A stretch of 18,036 nucleotides of DNA, from NCBI GenBank assembly GCA_002319885.1, contig DCFT01000226.1:1-18036 (forward strand), read 5' to 3'. Positions 1-8,338 of the stretch are shown here, piece by piece. Under the pieces are notes generated by a model, which saw only the letters and a list, made by a program, of their open reading frames with translations, ran no database searches and was not told the origin of the DNA. Source of the stretch: Bacteroidales bacterium UBA1797. Lineage in GTDB: Bacteria; Bacteroidota; Bacteroidia; Bacteroidales; VadinHA17. Every line of letters begins with the position of its first letter. Within the stretch, counting starts at the first letter, position 1. Both the position numbers and the translations under genes were made by a program.

Positions 1-2058
1 TTAAGGATGAAGTATGTGAAACAGAAAGGAAGTACACATCCTCTCAAATATCTGCTTCTGTTCGGCGATGGATCATATGAAAATAAGACACCTCCTCCCG
101 ATAATCCTGACTTCATACCCACCTATCAGTCACAAAACTCAAATGTGGTCGTTTCTTCATTTACGTCTGATGATTTTTATGGACTTCTTGATGATGGAGC
201 AGGAGAATCAGATGGGACGGAAGATATTGGTATCGGACGTTTGCCGGTATCCGATACCACCCAGGCAGGTATAGTCGTTTCAAAGATTAAAAAATACCTC
301 GACCCTGGCAATTCAGGAGCCTGGAAAAATGTGATATGCCTCTCAGCAGATGATGGAGATGGAAACGTACACCTGTCTGACGCGGAAGGTCTTGCTTCAC
401 TTCTGGAAGATAGTGTACCTTCCTACAATATTGATAAAATCTATCTCGATGCATTCAAAAAAATTACTACAGTTAACGGGCAGTCATACCCTGATGTAAA
501 TAAAGCAATTAACGATCGAATTAACTCAGGCTGTCTGATATTCAATTATACCGGACATGGAAATGAAAATAGTCTAGCAGCCGAAGGTGTTGTGAATACA
601 GCAACTATTAATTCGTGGAAAAATGGAGCGAAACTTCCCCTTTTCGTTACTGCTACATGTGAATTCAGCCGTTTCGATAATGTTGAACTAAACCTGGCGA
701 CCAGGAAGTTGACAGGGAAACCCTCAGGTGGAGAAATGATCCTTCTCAGCGAAGACGGTGGTGGCATAGCGTTAATGTCTACCACAAGAGTAGTTTATTC
801 CGCACCAAATTATGATCTCAACAAAAATATTTACAAATGTGCATTCAATCATGATAAAAATGGTAATTCCATGCGTTTAGGCGACATAATAATGACCGCC
901 AAAAATAACGCAGGATCAGGTCCTAATAAAAGGAACTTCACCCTTCTGGGCGATCCGGCTTTAAAACTTGCATATCCCTATCATGGCAATGTCATTACGG
1001 ATTCTGTAAATAATATATCGGTTAATAATAAGATTGACACCCTCAATGCGCTTTCTCTTATCTCTGTTGCGGGGCATGTTGAAGATCCTCTTGGAAATCC
1101 TATGAACTCATTCAATGGAGTAGTATCACCAATAGTATTTGATAAAGCAAGTAAAATAATGACTCTTGCAAATGATGGAGGACAAAGCATGAGCTTCAAT
1201 CTTAGGAACAATATTCTTTTTAGTGGGAAAACAACAGCTAAAAACGGCAGATTCAATTTCACCTTTATTGTTCCCAGAGATATAGATTATTCATTTGGTG
1301 CAGGAAAAATAAGCTATTATGCCTATAATGATACGGCAGATATGACTGGTTGCTTCAAAGGCATAACTGTCGGAGGTTTCTCTAATGCCATTCCTTCAGA
1401 CACAACAGGTCCGGATATAAAATTATTTATGAACGACACTCTCTTCCGAAACGGCGGAATAACCGATAGTAATCCTATGCTGCTGGCAATACTGAATGAC
1501 CGGGAGGGAATTAATACTACCGGCTCAGGAATAGGACACGATATAACCGGATATCTTGATAATGAATCCAACAATACATTTGTGCTAAATAGTTATTTTG
1601 TAGATGATTTCGATAACTATATGAAAGGGAATATTCAATATAATCTTTCAGGCTTGAGTGTAGGCAATCATTCAATTACAGTAAAAGCCTGGGATAATTT
1701 AAATAACTCATCAGAGAAAACAATTTCGTTTCAGGTAGTTACAGGGGGAAAATTCATACTCAGAAATCTTCTTAACTATCCTAACCCATTCTCGGGTGAG
1801 ACTAAGATCAGTCTCGAGCATAACAGACCGGATAATGAATTAGCAGTCACAATTAATATTTTCAGTATAGATGGAAGATTAATAAAGATCATAAAAACTC
1901 AGGTTGAATCTTCCGGGTATACTATTCCGGCGATAACCTGGGACGGGAAAGATGACGGAGGAAGAAAAACCGCCAGGGGAATGTATCCCTACACAGTCAC
2001 TATAACTACCGGAAACGGAGAAACTGCAAGAGCGTCAGGCCGTATGATCATTTTGTGA
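1..2058 (+). CDS. porU: PorU, type IX secretion system sortase (C-terminal part, 5' truncated)
   Basis: The frame is open to the left edge (codons at 1-6 precede the first ATG at 7), so this is the C-terminal ~685 residues of a protein usually above 1,000 aa. PorU is the surface gingipain-family (peptidase C25) sortase that cleaves the C-terminal signal of type IX cargo and joins the cargo to A-LPS. Counting from the ATG at 7, the catalytic His is in YTGHGNE (H184) and the Cys in TATCEFSRFDN (C218), close to the spacing I recall for gingipain RgpB. An early FGDGSY motif (19-24) and the domain end FTLLGDPALKLAYP (311-324) also fit C25. After Ig-like sequence, a C-terminal module from about residue 583 carries NYPNPFSGET, DGRLIKII and WDGKDDGG, typical of T9SS/FlgD-like C-terminal domains. 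porV follows 53 nt downstream. The identification is strong; the N-terminal part cannot be assessed. Confidence 0.93.
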   Translation, partial: LRMKYVKQKGSTHPLKYLLLFGDGSYENKTPPPDNPDFIPTYQSQNSNVVVSSFTSDDFYGLLDDGAGESDGTEDIGIGRLPVSDTTQAGIVVSKIKKYLDPGNSGAWKNVICLSADDGDGNVHLSDAEGLASLLEDSVPSYNIDKIYLDAFKKITTVNGQSYPDVNKAINDRINSGCLIFNYTGHGNENSLAAEGVVNTATINSWKNGAKLPLFVTATCEFSRFDNVELNLATRKLTGKPSGGEMILLSEDGGGIALMSTTRVVYSAPNYDLNKNIYKCAFNHDKNGNSMRLGDIIMTAKNNAGSGPNKRNFTLLGDPALKLAYPYHGNVITDSVNNISVNNKIDTLNALSLISVAGHVEDPLGNPMNSFNGVVSPIVFDKASKIMTLANDGGQSMSFNLRNNILFSGKTTAKNGRFNFTFIVPRDIDYSFGAGKISYYAYNDTADMTGCFKGITVGGFSNAIPSDTTGPDIKLFMNDTLFRNGGITDSNPMLLAILNDREGINTTGSGIGHDITGYLDNESNNTFVLNSYFVDDFDNYMKGNIQYNLSGLSVGNHSITVKAWDNLNNSSEKTISFQVVTGGKFILRNLLNYPNPFSGETKISLEHNRPDNELAVTINIFSIDGRLIKIIKTQVESSGYTIPAITWDGKDDGGRKTARGMYPYTVTITTGNGETARASGRMIIL

Positions 2059-2091
2059 TAATTGCACAATATTAACCACGAAAAATAGTTT

Positions 2092-2099
2092 TATATTTG
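2092..2099 (+). promoter_or_regulatory. Putative Bacteroidota -7 box ahead of porV
   Basis: TATATTTG fits the TAnnTTTG -7 consensus of the Bacteroidota primary sigma factor. It lies in the 53-nt gap between porU and porV, 12-27 nt before the candidate porV start codons. I see no convincing -33 TTTG at the usual distance, so the call rests on this box and its position. It would let porV be transcribed independently of porU. Confidence 0.45.
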
Positions 2100-2126
2100 T
2101 AAATTCGTTGAATGTTAATGACCATT

Positions 2127-3305
2127 ATGAAGAAAAAAAGATTTGCTTTAGCAATATTTCTTATAGCGCTTTCGGGCGAAACTGTACTATTTTCACAATC
2201 TAGCTCAGGTGAACTAAATGCCATACAAACAGTTGTTCCATTCCTTACTATAGCTCCTGATTCAAGAGCCGGTGCAATGGGTGATGCAGGCGTTGCAACA
2301 TCACCTGATGTTTATAGTATGCACTGGAATCCAGCCAAATTTGCTTTTATCGATGGAAATGGAGGCGTAGGAATTTCTTATTCCCCATGGCTCAGGAATC
2401 TGGTTCCCGATATTAATATTGCATATCTTGCCGGATATAAAAGGATTGACAGTAAACAGGTTATCTCTGCCAGTCTACTATATTCTTCTCTGGGTGATGT
2501 ACCGTTTACAGATGAATTTGGGCATCTTGAACGTACTTTTACTCCAAATGAATTTTCTATTGATGCCGGCTATTCAAGGTTATTTACCGACAATCTGTCT
2601 GGAAGTGTAGCCTTTAGATTTATTTATTCTAATCTGACAGGCGGTTCCTATTCCGGCGGTGTTGCTACAAAACCGGGGATATCATTTGCTGCCGATATTT
2701 CTGCATACTATCAAAAGAAGATGAGCATCTTAAGCAAAGATGGTCAGATAGGATTCGGACTTAATTTTTCAAACATCGGAACGAAGATGAGCTATTCATC
2801 GGTGGAGCAATCTGATTTTATACCCATGAATATGCGTCTTGGTACATCCGCTACAATTAATCTTGACCATTTTAATAAAATAACTGCAACCATCGACCTT
2901 AATAAGCTGTTGGTTCCCACACCTCCAATTTATAGCAGCACAAACAAGGATAGTATCATTAAAGGAAGGGATCCGAATGTCTCTGTCCCGGTCGCAATAT
3001 TTCAGTCGTTCTTTGATGCACCGGGCGGATTTAAGGAAGAACTCCACGAGATTACCTATTCATTCGGGCTGGAATACTGGTACAATGAACAGTTTGCAAT
3101 CAGGGGTGGCTATTTTTATGAAAATCCAACCAAGGGTAACAGAAAATATTTTACTGCAGGAGCCGGGTTCAGGCTTAAAGCATTTACACTTGATTTCTCA
3201 TACCTGATGCCAGTTGCTCAGAATAACCCTCTGGCGCATACTCTGAGGTTTTCCATAGCCTGGGATTTTAATTCTCTGAGAAATGCCAACAGATCGAAGG
3301 GATGA
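2127..3305 (+). CDS. porV: PorV (LptO), type IX secretion outer-membrane protein
   Basis: PorV is an outer-membrane beta-barrel that takes cargo from the SprA translocon and presents it to the PorU sortase. The mature N-terminus has the family hallmark: VVPFLTIAPDSRAGAMG followed by GVATSPDVYSMHWNPAKFAF. The rest is glycine- and aromatic-rich alternating sequence of a barrel, ending in FSIAWDFNSL. Three in-frame ATGs occur at 2112, 2118 and 2127. I chose 2127 because it gives a normal signal peptide (MKKKRFALAIFLIALSG, cleavage likely near LFSQ); 2112 would add five residues. At 392 aa the length is normal for the family. porU lies immediately upstream, and the porV stop overlaps the ispF start by 4 nt (ATGA), suggesting translational coupling. 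Identity is very secure; only the start is uncertain. Confidence 0.95.
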   Translation: MKKKRFALAIFLIALSGETVLFSQSSSGELNAIQTVVPFLTIAPDSRAGAMGDAGVATSPDVYSMHWNPAKFAFIDGNGGVGISYSPWLRNLVPDINIAYLAGYKRIDSKQVISASLLYSSLGDVPFTDEFGHLERTFTPNEFSIDAGYSRLFTDNLSGSVAFRFIYSNLTGGSYSGGVATKPGISFAADISAYYQKKMSILSKDGQIGFGLNFSNIGTKMSYSSVEQSDFIPMNMRLGTSATINLDHFNKITATIDLNKLLVPTPPIYSSTNKDSIIKGRDPNVSVPVAIFQSFFDAPGGFKEELHEITYSFGLEYWYNEQFAIRGGYFYENPTKGNRKYFTAGAGFRLKAFTLDFSYLMPVAQNNPLAHTLRFSIAWDFNSLRNANRSKG

Positions 3306-3778
3306 GTATCAGGATCGGACAGGGAATTGATTTTCACCGTCTTGAACAAGGATTAAATTTATGGCTGGGAGGTGTGAAAATACCTTCTGAAAAGGGTTGT
3401 GTGGCTCATTCAGACGGAGATGTTCTGCTTCATGCAATCTGCGATGCCATGCTAGGAGCAGCAGGATTAAGGGATATCGGATATTATTTTCCCGATACGG
3501 ATCGTAAATACAAAGACATTGACAGCAAAATTCTGCTGAAAAACACTTATGACCTGATCAGACAAAAAGGATTCAGCATAACTAATATCGATAGTACTCT
3601 GTGTCTCGAGAATCCAAAAATATCCCCTTTTATCCAGGAAATGAAAAACACCATATCACTCATTTTGGAAACTAAACCCGATAATATTTCAGTCAAAGCT
3701 ACCACTGCTGAAAAACTAGGGTTCATTGGCAGAGAAGAAGGAATTGCTGCAATAGCAGTTGTTCTTCTCAACCAATAG
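3302..3778 (+). CDS. ispF: 2-C-methyl-D-erythritol 2,4-cyclodiphosphate synthase
   Basis: IspF (EC 4.6.1.12) converts CDP-methylerythritol 2-phosphate to methylerythritol 2,4-cyclodiphosphate and CMP, a step of the MEP isoprenoid pathway in the cytoplasm. The 158-aa protein is full length. Metal ligands are visible: the D-x-H pair D10/H12 in GIDFHRL, and H44 in the stretch starting HSDGD (36-40) and continuing VLLHAICDAMLGA. The C-terminal motif TTAEKLGFIGREEGIAA is the family signature that contributes to substrate binding. The start ATG at 3302 overlaps the porV stop in an ATGA arrangement and no other plausible start is nearby, so expression is probably coupled to porV. I recall ispF also following porV in Porphyromonas gingivalis, which would make this conserved synteny rather than a local accident. 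Nothing is missing from the active site. Confidence 0.96.
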   Translation: MSIRIGQGIDFHRLEQGLNLWLGGVKIPSEKGCVAHSDGDVLLHAICDAMLGAAGLRDIGYYFPDTDRKYKDIDSKILLKNTYDLIRQKGFSITNIDSTLCLENPKISPFIQEMKNTISLILETKPDNISVKATTAEKLGFIGREEGIAAIAVVLLNQ

Positions 3779-3804
3779 AAAGGTTTCAAAACTAAAATAC
3801 TGAA

Positions 3805-4170
3805 ATGGATAAAACTACCTTGGTCCTTGGGGCGAGTCCGAAACCCGAAAGATATTCCAATAGGGCAATAAAGTCGCTTCTAAGCAAAAATATACCGGTA
3901 ATCGCTATTGGAAAAAGAGAAGCTGAAACGGGGAATTTCCGGATCAGAAAAGGTATGCCTTACGATATTGGCCCTGTTCATACCGTTACATTGTATCTGA
4001 ATGCTGAAAACCAGCAGGAATATTACGATTATATATTATCACTAAATCCCAAGAGGATAATTTTTAATCCAGGAACCACAAACAGTGAATTTGCTGAGAT
4101 TTTAAGAAAGAACAACATTGAGGTGGTCAACGATTGCATGCTTGTTATGCTTTCATGTGGCGTATTCTGA
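3805..4170 (+). CDS. Small CoA-binding Rossmann-fold protein
   Basis: This 121-aa protein resembles the stand-alone CoA-binding family (PF13380 type, the fold of the N-terminal nucleotide-binding domain of succinyl-CoA synthetase). The glycine-rich start TLVLGASPKPERYSNRAI has the expected strand-loop-helix, followed by IPVIAIGKRE and, in the second half, RIIFNPGTTNSEF and GIEVV-like IEVVNDCMLVML, all typical of these small proteins. No catalytic residues are evident; members probably bind CoA or a related nucleotide, and the biological role is unknown. It starts 26 nt after the ispF stop on the same strand with no intervening terminator or promoter, so it is probably the last gene of the porU-porV-ispF run. 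It converges on hutU, with 65 nt between the two stop codons. Confidence 0.85.
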   Translation: MDKTTLVLGASPKPERYSNRAIKSLLSKNIPVIAIGKREAETGNFRIRKGMPYDIGPVHTVTLYLNAENQQEYYDYILSLNPKRIIFNPGTTNSEFAEILRKNNIEVVNDCMLVMLSCGVF

Positions 4171-4235
4171 TAACATGGCAAGTTCGCAAGAGGATTATTT
4201 TGCCTTCTAACCCGGTAACTCGTATTACCCGAACT

Positions 4236-6251
4236 TCATATACCCTTAAGAGCATTATCAATCAATTCATCATCTGCAATATACGGAACGGTCACCTTAA
4301 GATCAGGCGTAATTTCCATTTCTGTTTTAAGAGTGACCATTGCTTCTTTATTCCGCGCCCAGCTACGTCGGGCAATCCCATTGTTGACATCCCAATGAAG
4401 CATCATTCTAAGCTTTTTCTCAGTCTCGGGAGTACCATCAAGAACCATCCCAAATCCGCCATTTATTACTTCGCCCCACCCTACTCCTCCTCCATTATGA
4501 AGTGATACCCATGTTGCACCACGGAAAGAATCACCAATTACATTCTGAACCGCCATATCAGCCGTGAATTTTGATCCGTCATATATATTGGAAGTCTCTC
4601 TGTATGGAGAATCGGTCCCTGATACATCATGATGATCTCTTCCTATTACTATCGGGGCTGAAATTTCCCCATTTGAGATAGCTTTATTGAAAGCAGAAGC
4701 AATTTCCATCCTACCATGAGCATCAGCATAGAGAATTCTCGCCTGTGAGCCAACCACCAGTTTGTTTTTCCCCGCACCTCTGATCCAGTGAATATTGTCA
4801 TTCAGTTGTTGCATAATCTGTGATGGTGATTTTTTTAATAATTCGGTAAGGGTCTCAATTGCAATATTGTCAGTGATTTCCAGATCAGAAGGTTCATTTG
4901 AACAACATACCCACCGGAAAGGACCAAAGCCATAATCAAAACATAGAGGCCCCATAATGTCCTGAACATAAGATGGGTACCTGAATTCCCCGTTCTTTTT
5001 CAGAACATCTCCTCCCGCTCTTGAAGCTTCAAGCAAAAATGCATTTCCATAATCAAAAAAATAAGTCCCTCTCTCCGTGTGCCGATTTATGGCCTTAACC
5101 TGTCTTCTTAATGACTCATGTACAAGATCCTTAAATCTTTCGGGATTTTCCGACATCAATAAGTTTGATTCTTCAAAGCTTAAACCGGCTGGATAATATC
5201 CTCCTGACCATGGATTATGAAGTGAAGTCTGATCAGAACCAAGATCAACATAAATGTTTTCATCAGCAAATTTCTCCCATAAATCAACAATATTCCCCTC
5301 ATATGCAATTGAGGTCGTTTTTTGAGCTGCAATTGCCTCCTTTACTCTCCTCACAAGACTATTCAGATCGACAAATACTTCATCGACCCAACCCTGGGAG
5401 TGTCTTGTTCTGATTGCTTTGGGATTGATCTCAGCTATAACCGAAATAATACCTGCTATACTTGCAGCTTTAGGTTGGGCCCCTGACATTCCACCAAGTC
5501 CTGACGACACAAAAAGTTTACCTTTTAACACATCTCCGGTCTTAGATATCATCCTTGCGGCATTAAGAATTGTAATGGTAGTGCCATGAACGATACCCTG
5601 GGGTCCTATATACATATACGATCCTGCAGTCATCTGTCCATACTGCGATACTCCGAGAGCATTAAATTTCTCCCAGTGATCCTGTGAGGAATAATTAGGG
5701 ATAACCATTCCATTTGTAACAACTAATCTTGGGGAACTTTTCAGTGAAGGGAAAAGACCCAGAGGATGACCTGAATACATTACCAGCGTCTGCTCATCAG
5801 TCATCTCTGACAGGTATTTCATTGTCAGCCTGTATTGAGCCCAATTCTGAAAAACCGCACCATTACCGCCGTATGTTATTAATTCATGCGGATGCTGTGC
5901 CACCCTTACATCAAGATTATTTGATATCATCAGCATAATAGCACCCGCACTCCTTGAGTGAAACGGGAAATCATCCATATGACGGGCCTTAATTTCATAA
6001 TCAGGTCTGAATCTGTACATATATATCCTGCCATAAGTTGCAAGTTCCATGGCAAATTCTTTTGCCAGTACAGGATGATGTCTTTCCGGAAAATACCTGA
6101 GGGCGTTCTTTATTGCAAGTCGTTTCTCAACATTATTAAGTATATCTTTTCTTTTGGGAGCATGATTAATGTTATTGTCATATGGCTTAAGTTCAGGAAG
6201 GTCAGAGGGAATACCCTCAGAAATCAATTTCTTGAAATCAGTAATTGTCAT
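4236..6251 (-). CDS. hutU: Urocanate hydratase, long form
   Basis: HutU (EC 4.2.1.49) hydrates urocanate to imidazolone propionate in histidine degradation, using a tightly bound NAD+ as electrophile. The NAD-binding loop GLGGMSGAQPKAA is at 251-263. GPLCFDYGFGPFRWV (434-448) corresponds to the region of the conserved active-site cysteine (Cys410 in Pseudomonas numbering, from memory), most likely C437. IVIGRDHHD (534-542) and GATWVSLHNGGGVGWGE (578-594) are further urocanase blocks. At 671 aa it is longer than the ~555-aa proteobacterial enzyme and fits the long Bacteroidota/animal-like form. The usual FQGLPxRICW signature is replaced by VVGSQARILY near 499-508. No hutH, hutI or formimino-transfer gene is present in the window. 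It has its own putative promoter and sits just downstream of a terminator, so it is probably monocistronic. Confidence 0.95.
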   Translation of the reverse strand: MTITDFKKLISEGIPSDLPELKPYDNNINHAPKRKDILNNVEKRLAIKNALRYFPERHHPVLAKEFAMELATYGRIYMYRFRPDYEIKARHMDDFPFHSRSAGAIMLMISNNLDVRVAQHPHELITYGGNGAVFQNWAQYRLTMKYLSEMTDEQTLVMYSGHPLGLFPSLKSSPRLVVTNGMVIPNYSSQDHWEKFNALGVSQYGQMTAGSYMYIGPQGIVHGTTITILNAARMISKTGDVLKGKLFVSSGLGGMSGAQPKAASIAGIISVIAEINPKAIRTRHSQGWVDEVFVDLNSLVRRVKEAIAAQKTTSIAYEGNIVDLWEKFADENIYVDLGSDQTSLHNPWSGGYYPAGLSFEESNLLMSENPERFKDLVHESLRRQVKAINRHTERGTYFFDYGNAFLLEASRAGGDVLKKNGEFRYPSYVQDIMGPLCFDYGFGPFRWVCCSNEPSDLEITDNIAIETLTELLKKSPSQIMQQLNDNIHWIRGAGKNKLVVGSQARILYADAHGRMEIASAFNKAISNGEISAPIVIGRDHHDVSGTDSPYRETSNIYDGSKFTADMAVQNVIGDSFRGATWVSLHNGGGVGWGEVINGGFGMVLDGTPETEKKLRMMLHWDVNNGIARRSWARNKEAMVTLKTEMEITPDLKVTVPYIADDELIDNALKGI

Positions 6252-6275
6252 ATCAGGCGATTATAAATAATTATG

Positions 6276-6283
6276 CAAAGTTA
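6276..6283 (-). promoter_or_regulatory. Putative -7 box for hutU
   Basis: Read on the minus strand this is TAACTTTG, a full TAnnTTTG match, 24 nt ahead of the hutU ATG (6249-6251). It lies immediately downstream of the T-tract of the terminator that ends the Nif3/zinc-ribbon transcript, so hutU probably has its own start site within the terminator-proximal DNA. A -33 TTTG at the usual spacing is not evident. Confidence 0.5.
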
Positions 6284-6284
6284 G

Positions 6285-6321
6285 TAAAAACAAAAAAGCC
6301 GACTCTAAATGAGTCAGCTTT
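6285..6321 (-). terminator. Intrinsic terminator of the Nif3/zinc-ribbon transcript
   Basis: On the minus strand AAAGCTGACTC, a 5-nt loop (ATTTA) and GAGTCGGCTTT form a stem of five pairs, one C-A mismatch and five more pairs. It is followed by a T-rich run (TTTTTT, G, TTTTT). It starts 22 nt after the stop codon of the zinc-ribbon gene, the right place and orientation to end that transcript before hutU. Confidence 0.85.
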
Positions 6322-6343
6322 CGTAAATATTTTGGTTCAAATA

Positions 6344-7108
6344 TTACAGATGTCCTTCTTTTATTATTTCATCATCGACCAGAATTCGCCCGCAATATTC
6401 GCAAACTATTATTTTCTTTCTTGATCTGATATCCAGCTGCCGCTGAGGAGGTATCTGATTAAAGCATCCACCGCATGCGTCTCTCTGAACCGGAACTACT
6501 GCAAGACCGTTTCTGGCATTTGAACGGATTCTTTTGTAAGCTGTTAGCAATCTTTCTTCAATAATAGCCTCTACTTTTTCAGATTTTTTATATAAGCCTT
6601 CCTCTTCTTTCTGAGTATCTGAGATTATCTCATCCAATTCTGATTTTTTGTTATCAAGATCAGTTTTGCGATCGGCCAGAGTTGCCTCTGATTCAGCAAT
6701 AACCAGTTTCTTTTCCTCTATAAGAAAATTAAACTCCTTTATTTTCTTATTGAACAGTTCAATCTCCAGGTTCTGATATTCAATTTCTTTGGAGAGTGAA
6801 TCAAATTCCCGGTTATTTCTTACATTTTTTTGCTGTTCTTCATATTTTTTTATCAGCACTTCTGCATCAGTTATCTCATTATTCTTCTTGACAACCGATT
6901 TTTCAAGGGTTTCAACTTCTTCTTTAAGATTCCCTAACCTGGTCTCCAATCCTGCAATCTCATCCTCCAGATCCTGTACCTCTAGAGGTAATTCCCCCCT
7001 GAGAGTTTTGATTTTATCTATCTCTGAATCAACTAATTGTAAACTATATAATGCTCTTAATCTTTCTTCAACAGAAATTTCAGACTCATGTGATTTTGCT
7101 TTTTCCAT
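6344..7108 (-). CDS. Coiled-coil protein with C4 zinc ribbon
   Basis: This 254-aa protein has a long, highly charged helical region (roughly residues 25-185, rich in Glu, Lys and Leu with heptad character). It ends in a C-terminal zinc ribbon with cysteines C212/C215 (CGGC) and C236/C239 (CEYC), spaced as in the PF02591-type family (CT398/FlgZ-like). The family is commonly described as a possible nucleic-acid or protein-binding adaptor; no enzymatic activity is apparent. It has no signal peptide or membrane segment, so it should be cytoplasmic. The gene follows the Nif3-like gene with only 2 nt between them and is closed by a good terminator, so the two form one transcript and are probably translated in coupled fashion. 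Assignment to the family is confident; the function is unknown. Confidence 0.88.
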   Translation of the reverse strand: MEKAKSHESEISVEERLRALYSLQLVDSEIDKIKTLRGELPLEVQDLEDEIAGLETRLGNLKEEVETLEKSVVKKNNEITDAEVLIKKYEEQQKNVRNNREFDSLSKEIEYQNLEIELFNKKIKEFNFLIEEKKLVIAESEATLADRKTDLDNKKSELDEIISDTQKEEEGLYKKSEKVEAIIEERLLTAYKRIRSNARNGLAVVPVQRDACGGCFNQIPPQRQLDIRSRKKIIVCEYCGRILVDDEIIKEGHL

Positions 7109-7110
7109 CT

Positions 7111-8205
7111 TTAAAAATAATTTATCGGATTCGTATTTGTTTCTGAAAACCGGACTGCAAATTTAGGGAATTTTTTAATAATTAAGTCTTTTAAAATTTC
7201 TCTTGAGAATTTTTCGCTTTCAAAATGTCCGGTATCTACCAGTAATATTCTGTTTTCCGCTTTAAAGAAATCATGATATTTAAGATCAGCAGTCAGAAAT
7301 ACATCTGCACCAGCGGAAATTGAGTTATTGATAAGAGATGCTCCCGAACCTCCGCAGAGAGCAACTTTTTTAATCATCTTCCCGGTTGGTTTGGAGTATC
7401 TTATACCATCAGCGCTAAAAACAGAGGAAACAAGTTTCAGAAATTCATTTTCAGTAACAGCATCCTTTAATTTACCGACGCACCCCAGACCTATTCCTGC
7501 ATTTTTGTTTTCAAGAGGAAAAAGATCATAAGCCACCTCCTCGTAAGGATGAATATTAAGCAGAGCTCCGATCACTTTATCTCTCAGATGAGAAAAGAGA
7601 ATTGTTTCAAAGCGGATCTCTTTTTCAAAATGAACTATCCCTTTTTCACCAACAAATGGTTTTGCGATTTCATTGGCTCTGAAGCTTCCCGTACCAGAAG
7701 TCACAAATCCACAACGGTCATAATTTCCAATGATACCTGCCCCTGCTTCAAAAAGTCCGTTACACACATCTTCCAGATGAGATTCAGGAATATAAACAAC
7801 AAGTTTTAACAGCATCTTTTCCGAAGGCGATAAAACCGTGATTTCTTCCAGACCAATTTTTTCAGCCATTTTCATGCTGACTCCACCACTAAAGATATCG
7901 AGGTTAGTGTGAGCTGAATAAACTGCAATATCGTTTTTGATTGCCTGATACAGTATCCTGTCAGTAAATGATTTACCTCCAATGCTCTTTATACCTTTGA
8001 AAATAAGAGGATGATGCGATATTACCACATCCATTTTACTTGCAATAGCTTCTTCCATCACCTCCTCTGTAACGTCAAGCGTAATCAATCCTGAAGATAC
8101 TTCACGTTCCGTCAAGCCTACCTGTAGTCCTGAATTATCATAACCTTCCTGAAATGACAGAGGAACTACGGAATCGAGATATAAAGCAAGATCTTTAAGT
8201 TTCAT
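7111..8205 (-). CDS. Nif3-like dinuclear metal-centre protein (YqfO type)
   Basis: A 364-aa member of the NIF3/DUF34 family, which forms toroidal hexamers with a two-metal site. Likely metal ligands are H64 and H65 (ISHHP), D103 (AHTNLD), and H327 and E331 (DTGHFESE). Between the two halves (about 128-230) is the extra PII/CutA-like domain, containing LLKLVVYIPESHLEDV and NIHPYEEVAYDL, that marks the longer YqfO-type proteins. Family members are sometimes named GTP cyclohydrolase I type 2, but the true biochemical role is unsettled, so I do not assign a reaction. All metal ligands are present. It is the first gene of a two-gene unit with the zinc-ribbon protein, a pairing I have often seen in Bacteroidota. 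No convincing promoter is visible in the 133 nt upstream. Confidence 0.92.
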   Translation of the reverse strand: MKLKDLALYLDSVVPLSFQEGYDNSGLQVGLTEREVSSGLITLDVTEEVMEEAIASKMDVVISHHPLIFKGIKSIGGKSFTDRILYQAIKNDIAVYSAHTNLDIFSGGVSMKMAEKIGLEEITVLSPSEKMLLKLVVYIPESHLEDVCNGLFEAGAGIIGNYDRCGFVTSGTGSFRANEIAKPFVGEKGIVHFEKEIRFETILFSHLRDKVIGALLNIHPYEEVAYDLFPLENKNAGIGLGCVGKLKDAVTENEFLKLVSSVFSADGIRYSKPTGKMIKKVALCGGSGASLINNSISAGADVFLTADLKYHDFFKAENRILLVDTGHFESEKFSREILKDLIIKKFPKFAVRFSETNTNPINYF

Positions 8206-8338
8206 ACTGGTTTTTCACTGCGTACTTCTGTGTCTACTCTGGAGCACTCTATGTAATAAAAATAATTATAAACTAAACAATTTGTCCCGATCTATCTGGA
8301 AAATTACATTGAGGATTGCAGAGAAACAATGAGAATTA
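8206..8338. other. Intergenic gap, merR to nif3-like gene
   Basis: This 133-nt gap separates the merR stop from the start of the Nif3-like gene, both on the minus strand. It should hold the nif3 promoter, but I find no full TAnnTTTG box and no terminator for merR, only AT-rich sequence with a weak CATTG/CAATG pairing. Readthrough from merR is therefore possible. Confidence 0.4.

Noticed and set aside
4214..4229. GGTAA/TTACC hairpin between the convergent CoA-binding and hutU genes
   Set aside because: The stem has only five pairs and no T-tract on either strand, so I do not call it a terminator.
4134..4505. 123-codon plus-strand frame overlapping the end of the CoA-binding gene and the hutU 3' end
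   Set aside because: It lies antisense to the well-supported hutU gene and its translation has no domain-like pattern; it is a shadow frame.
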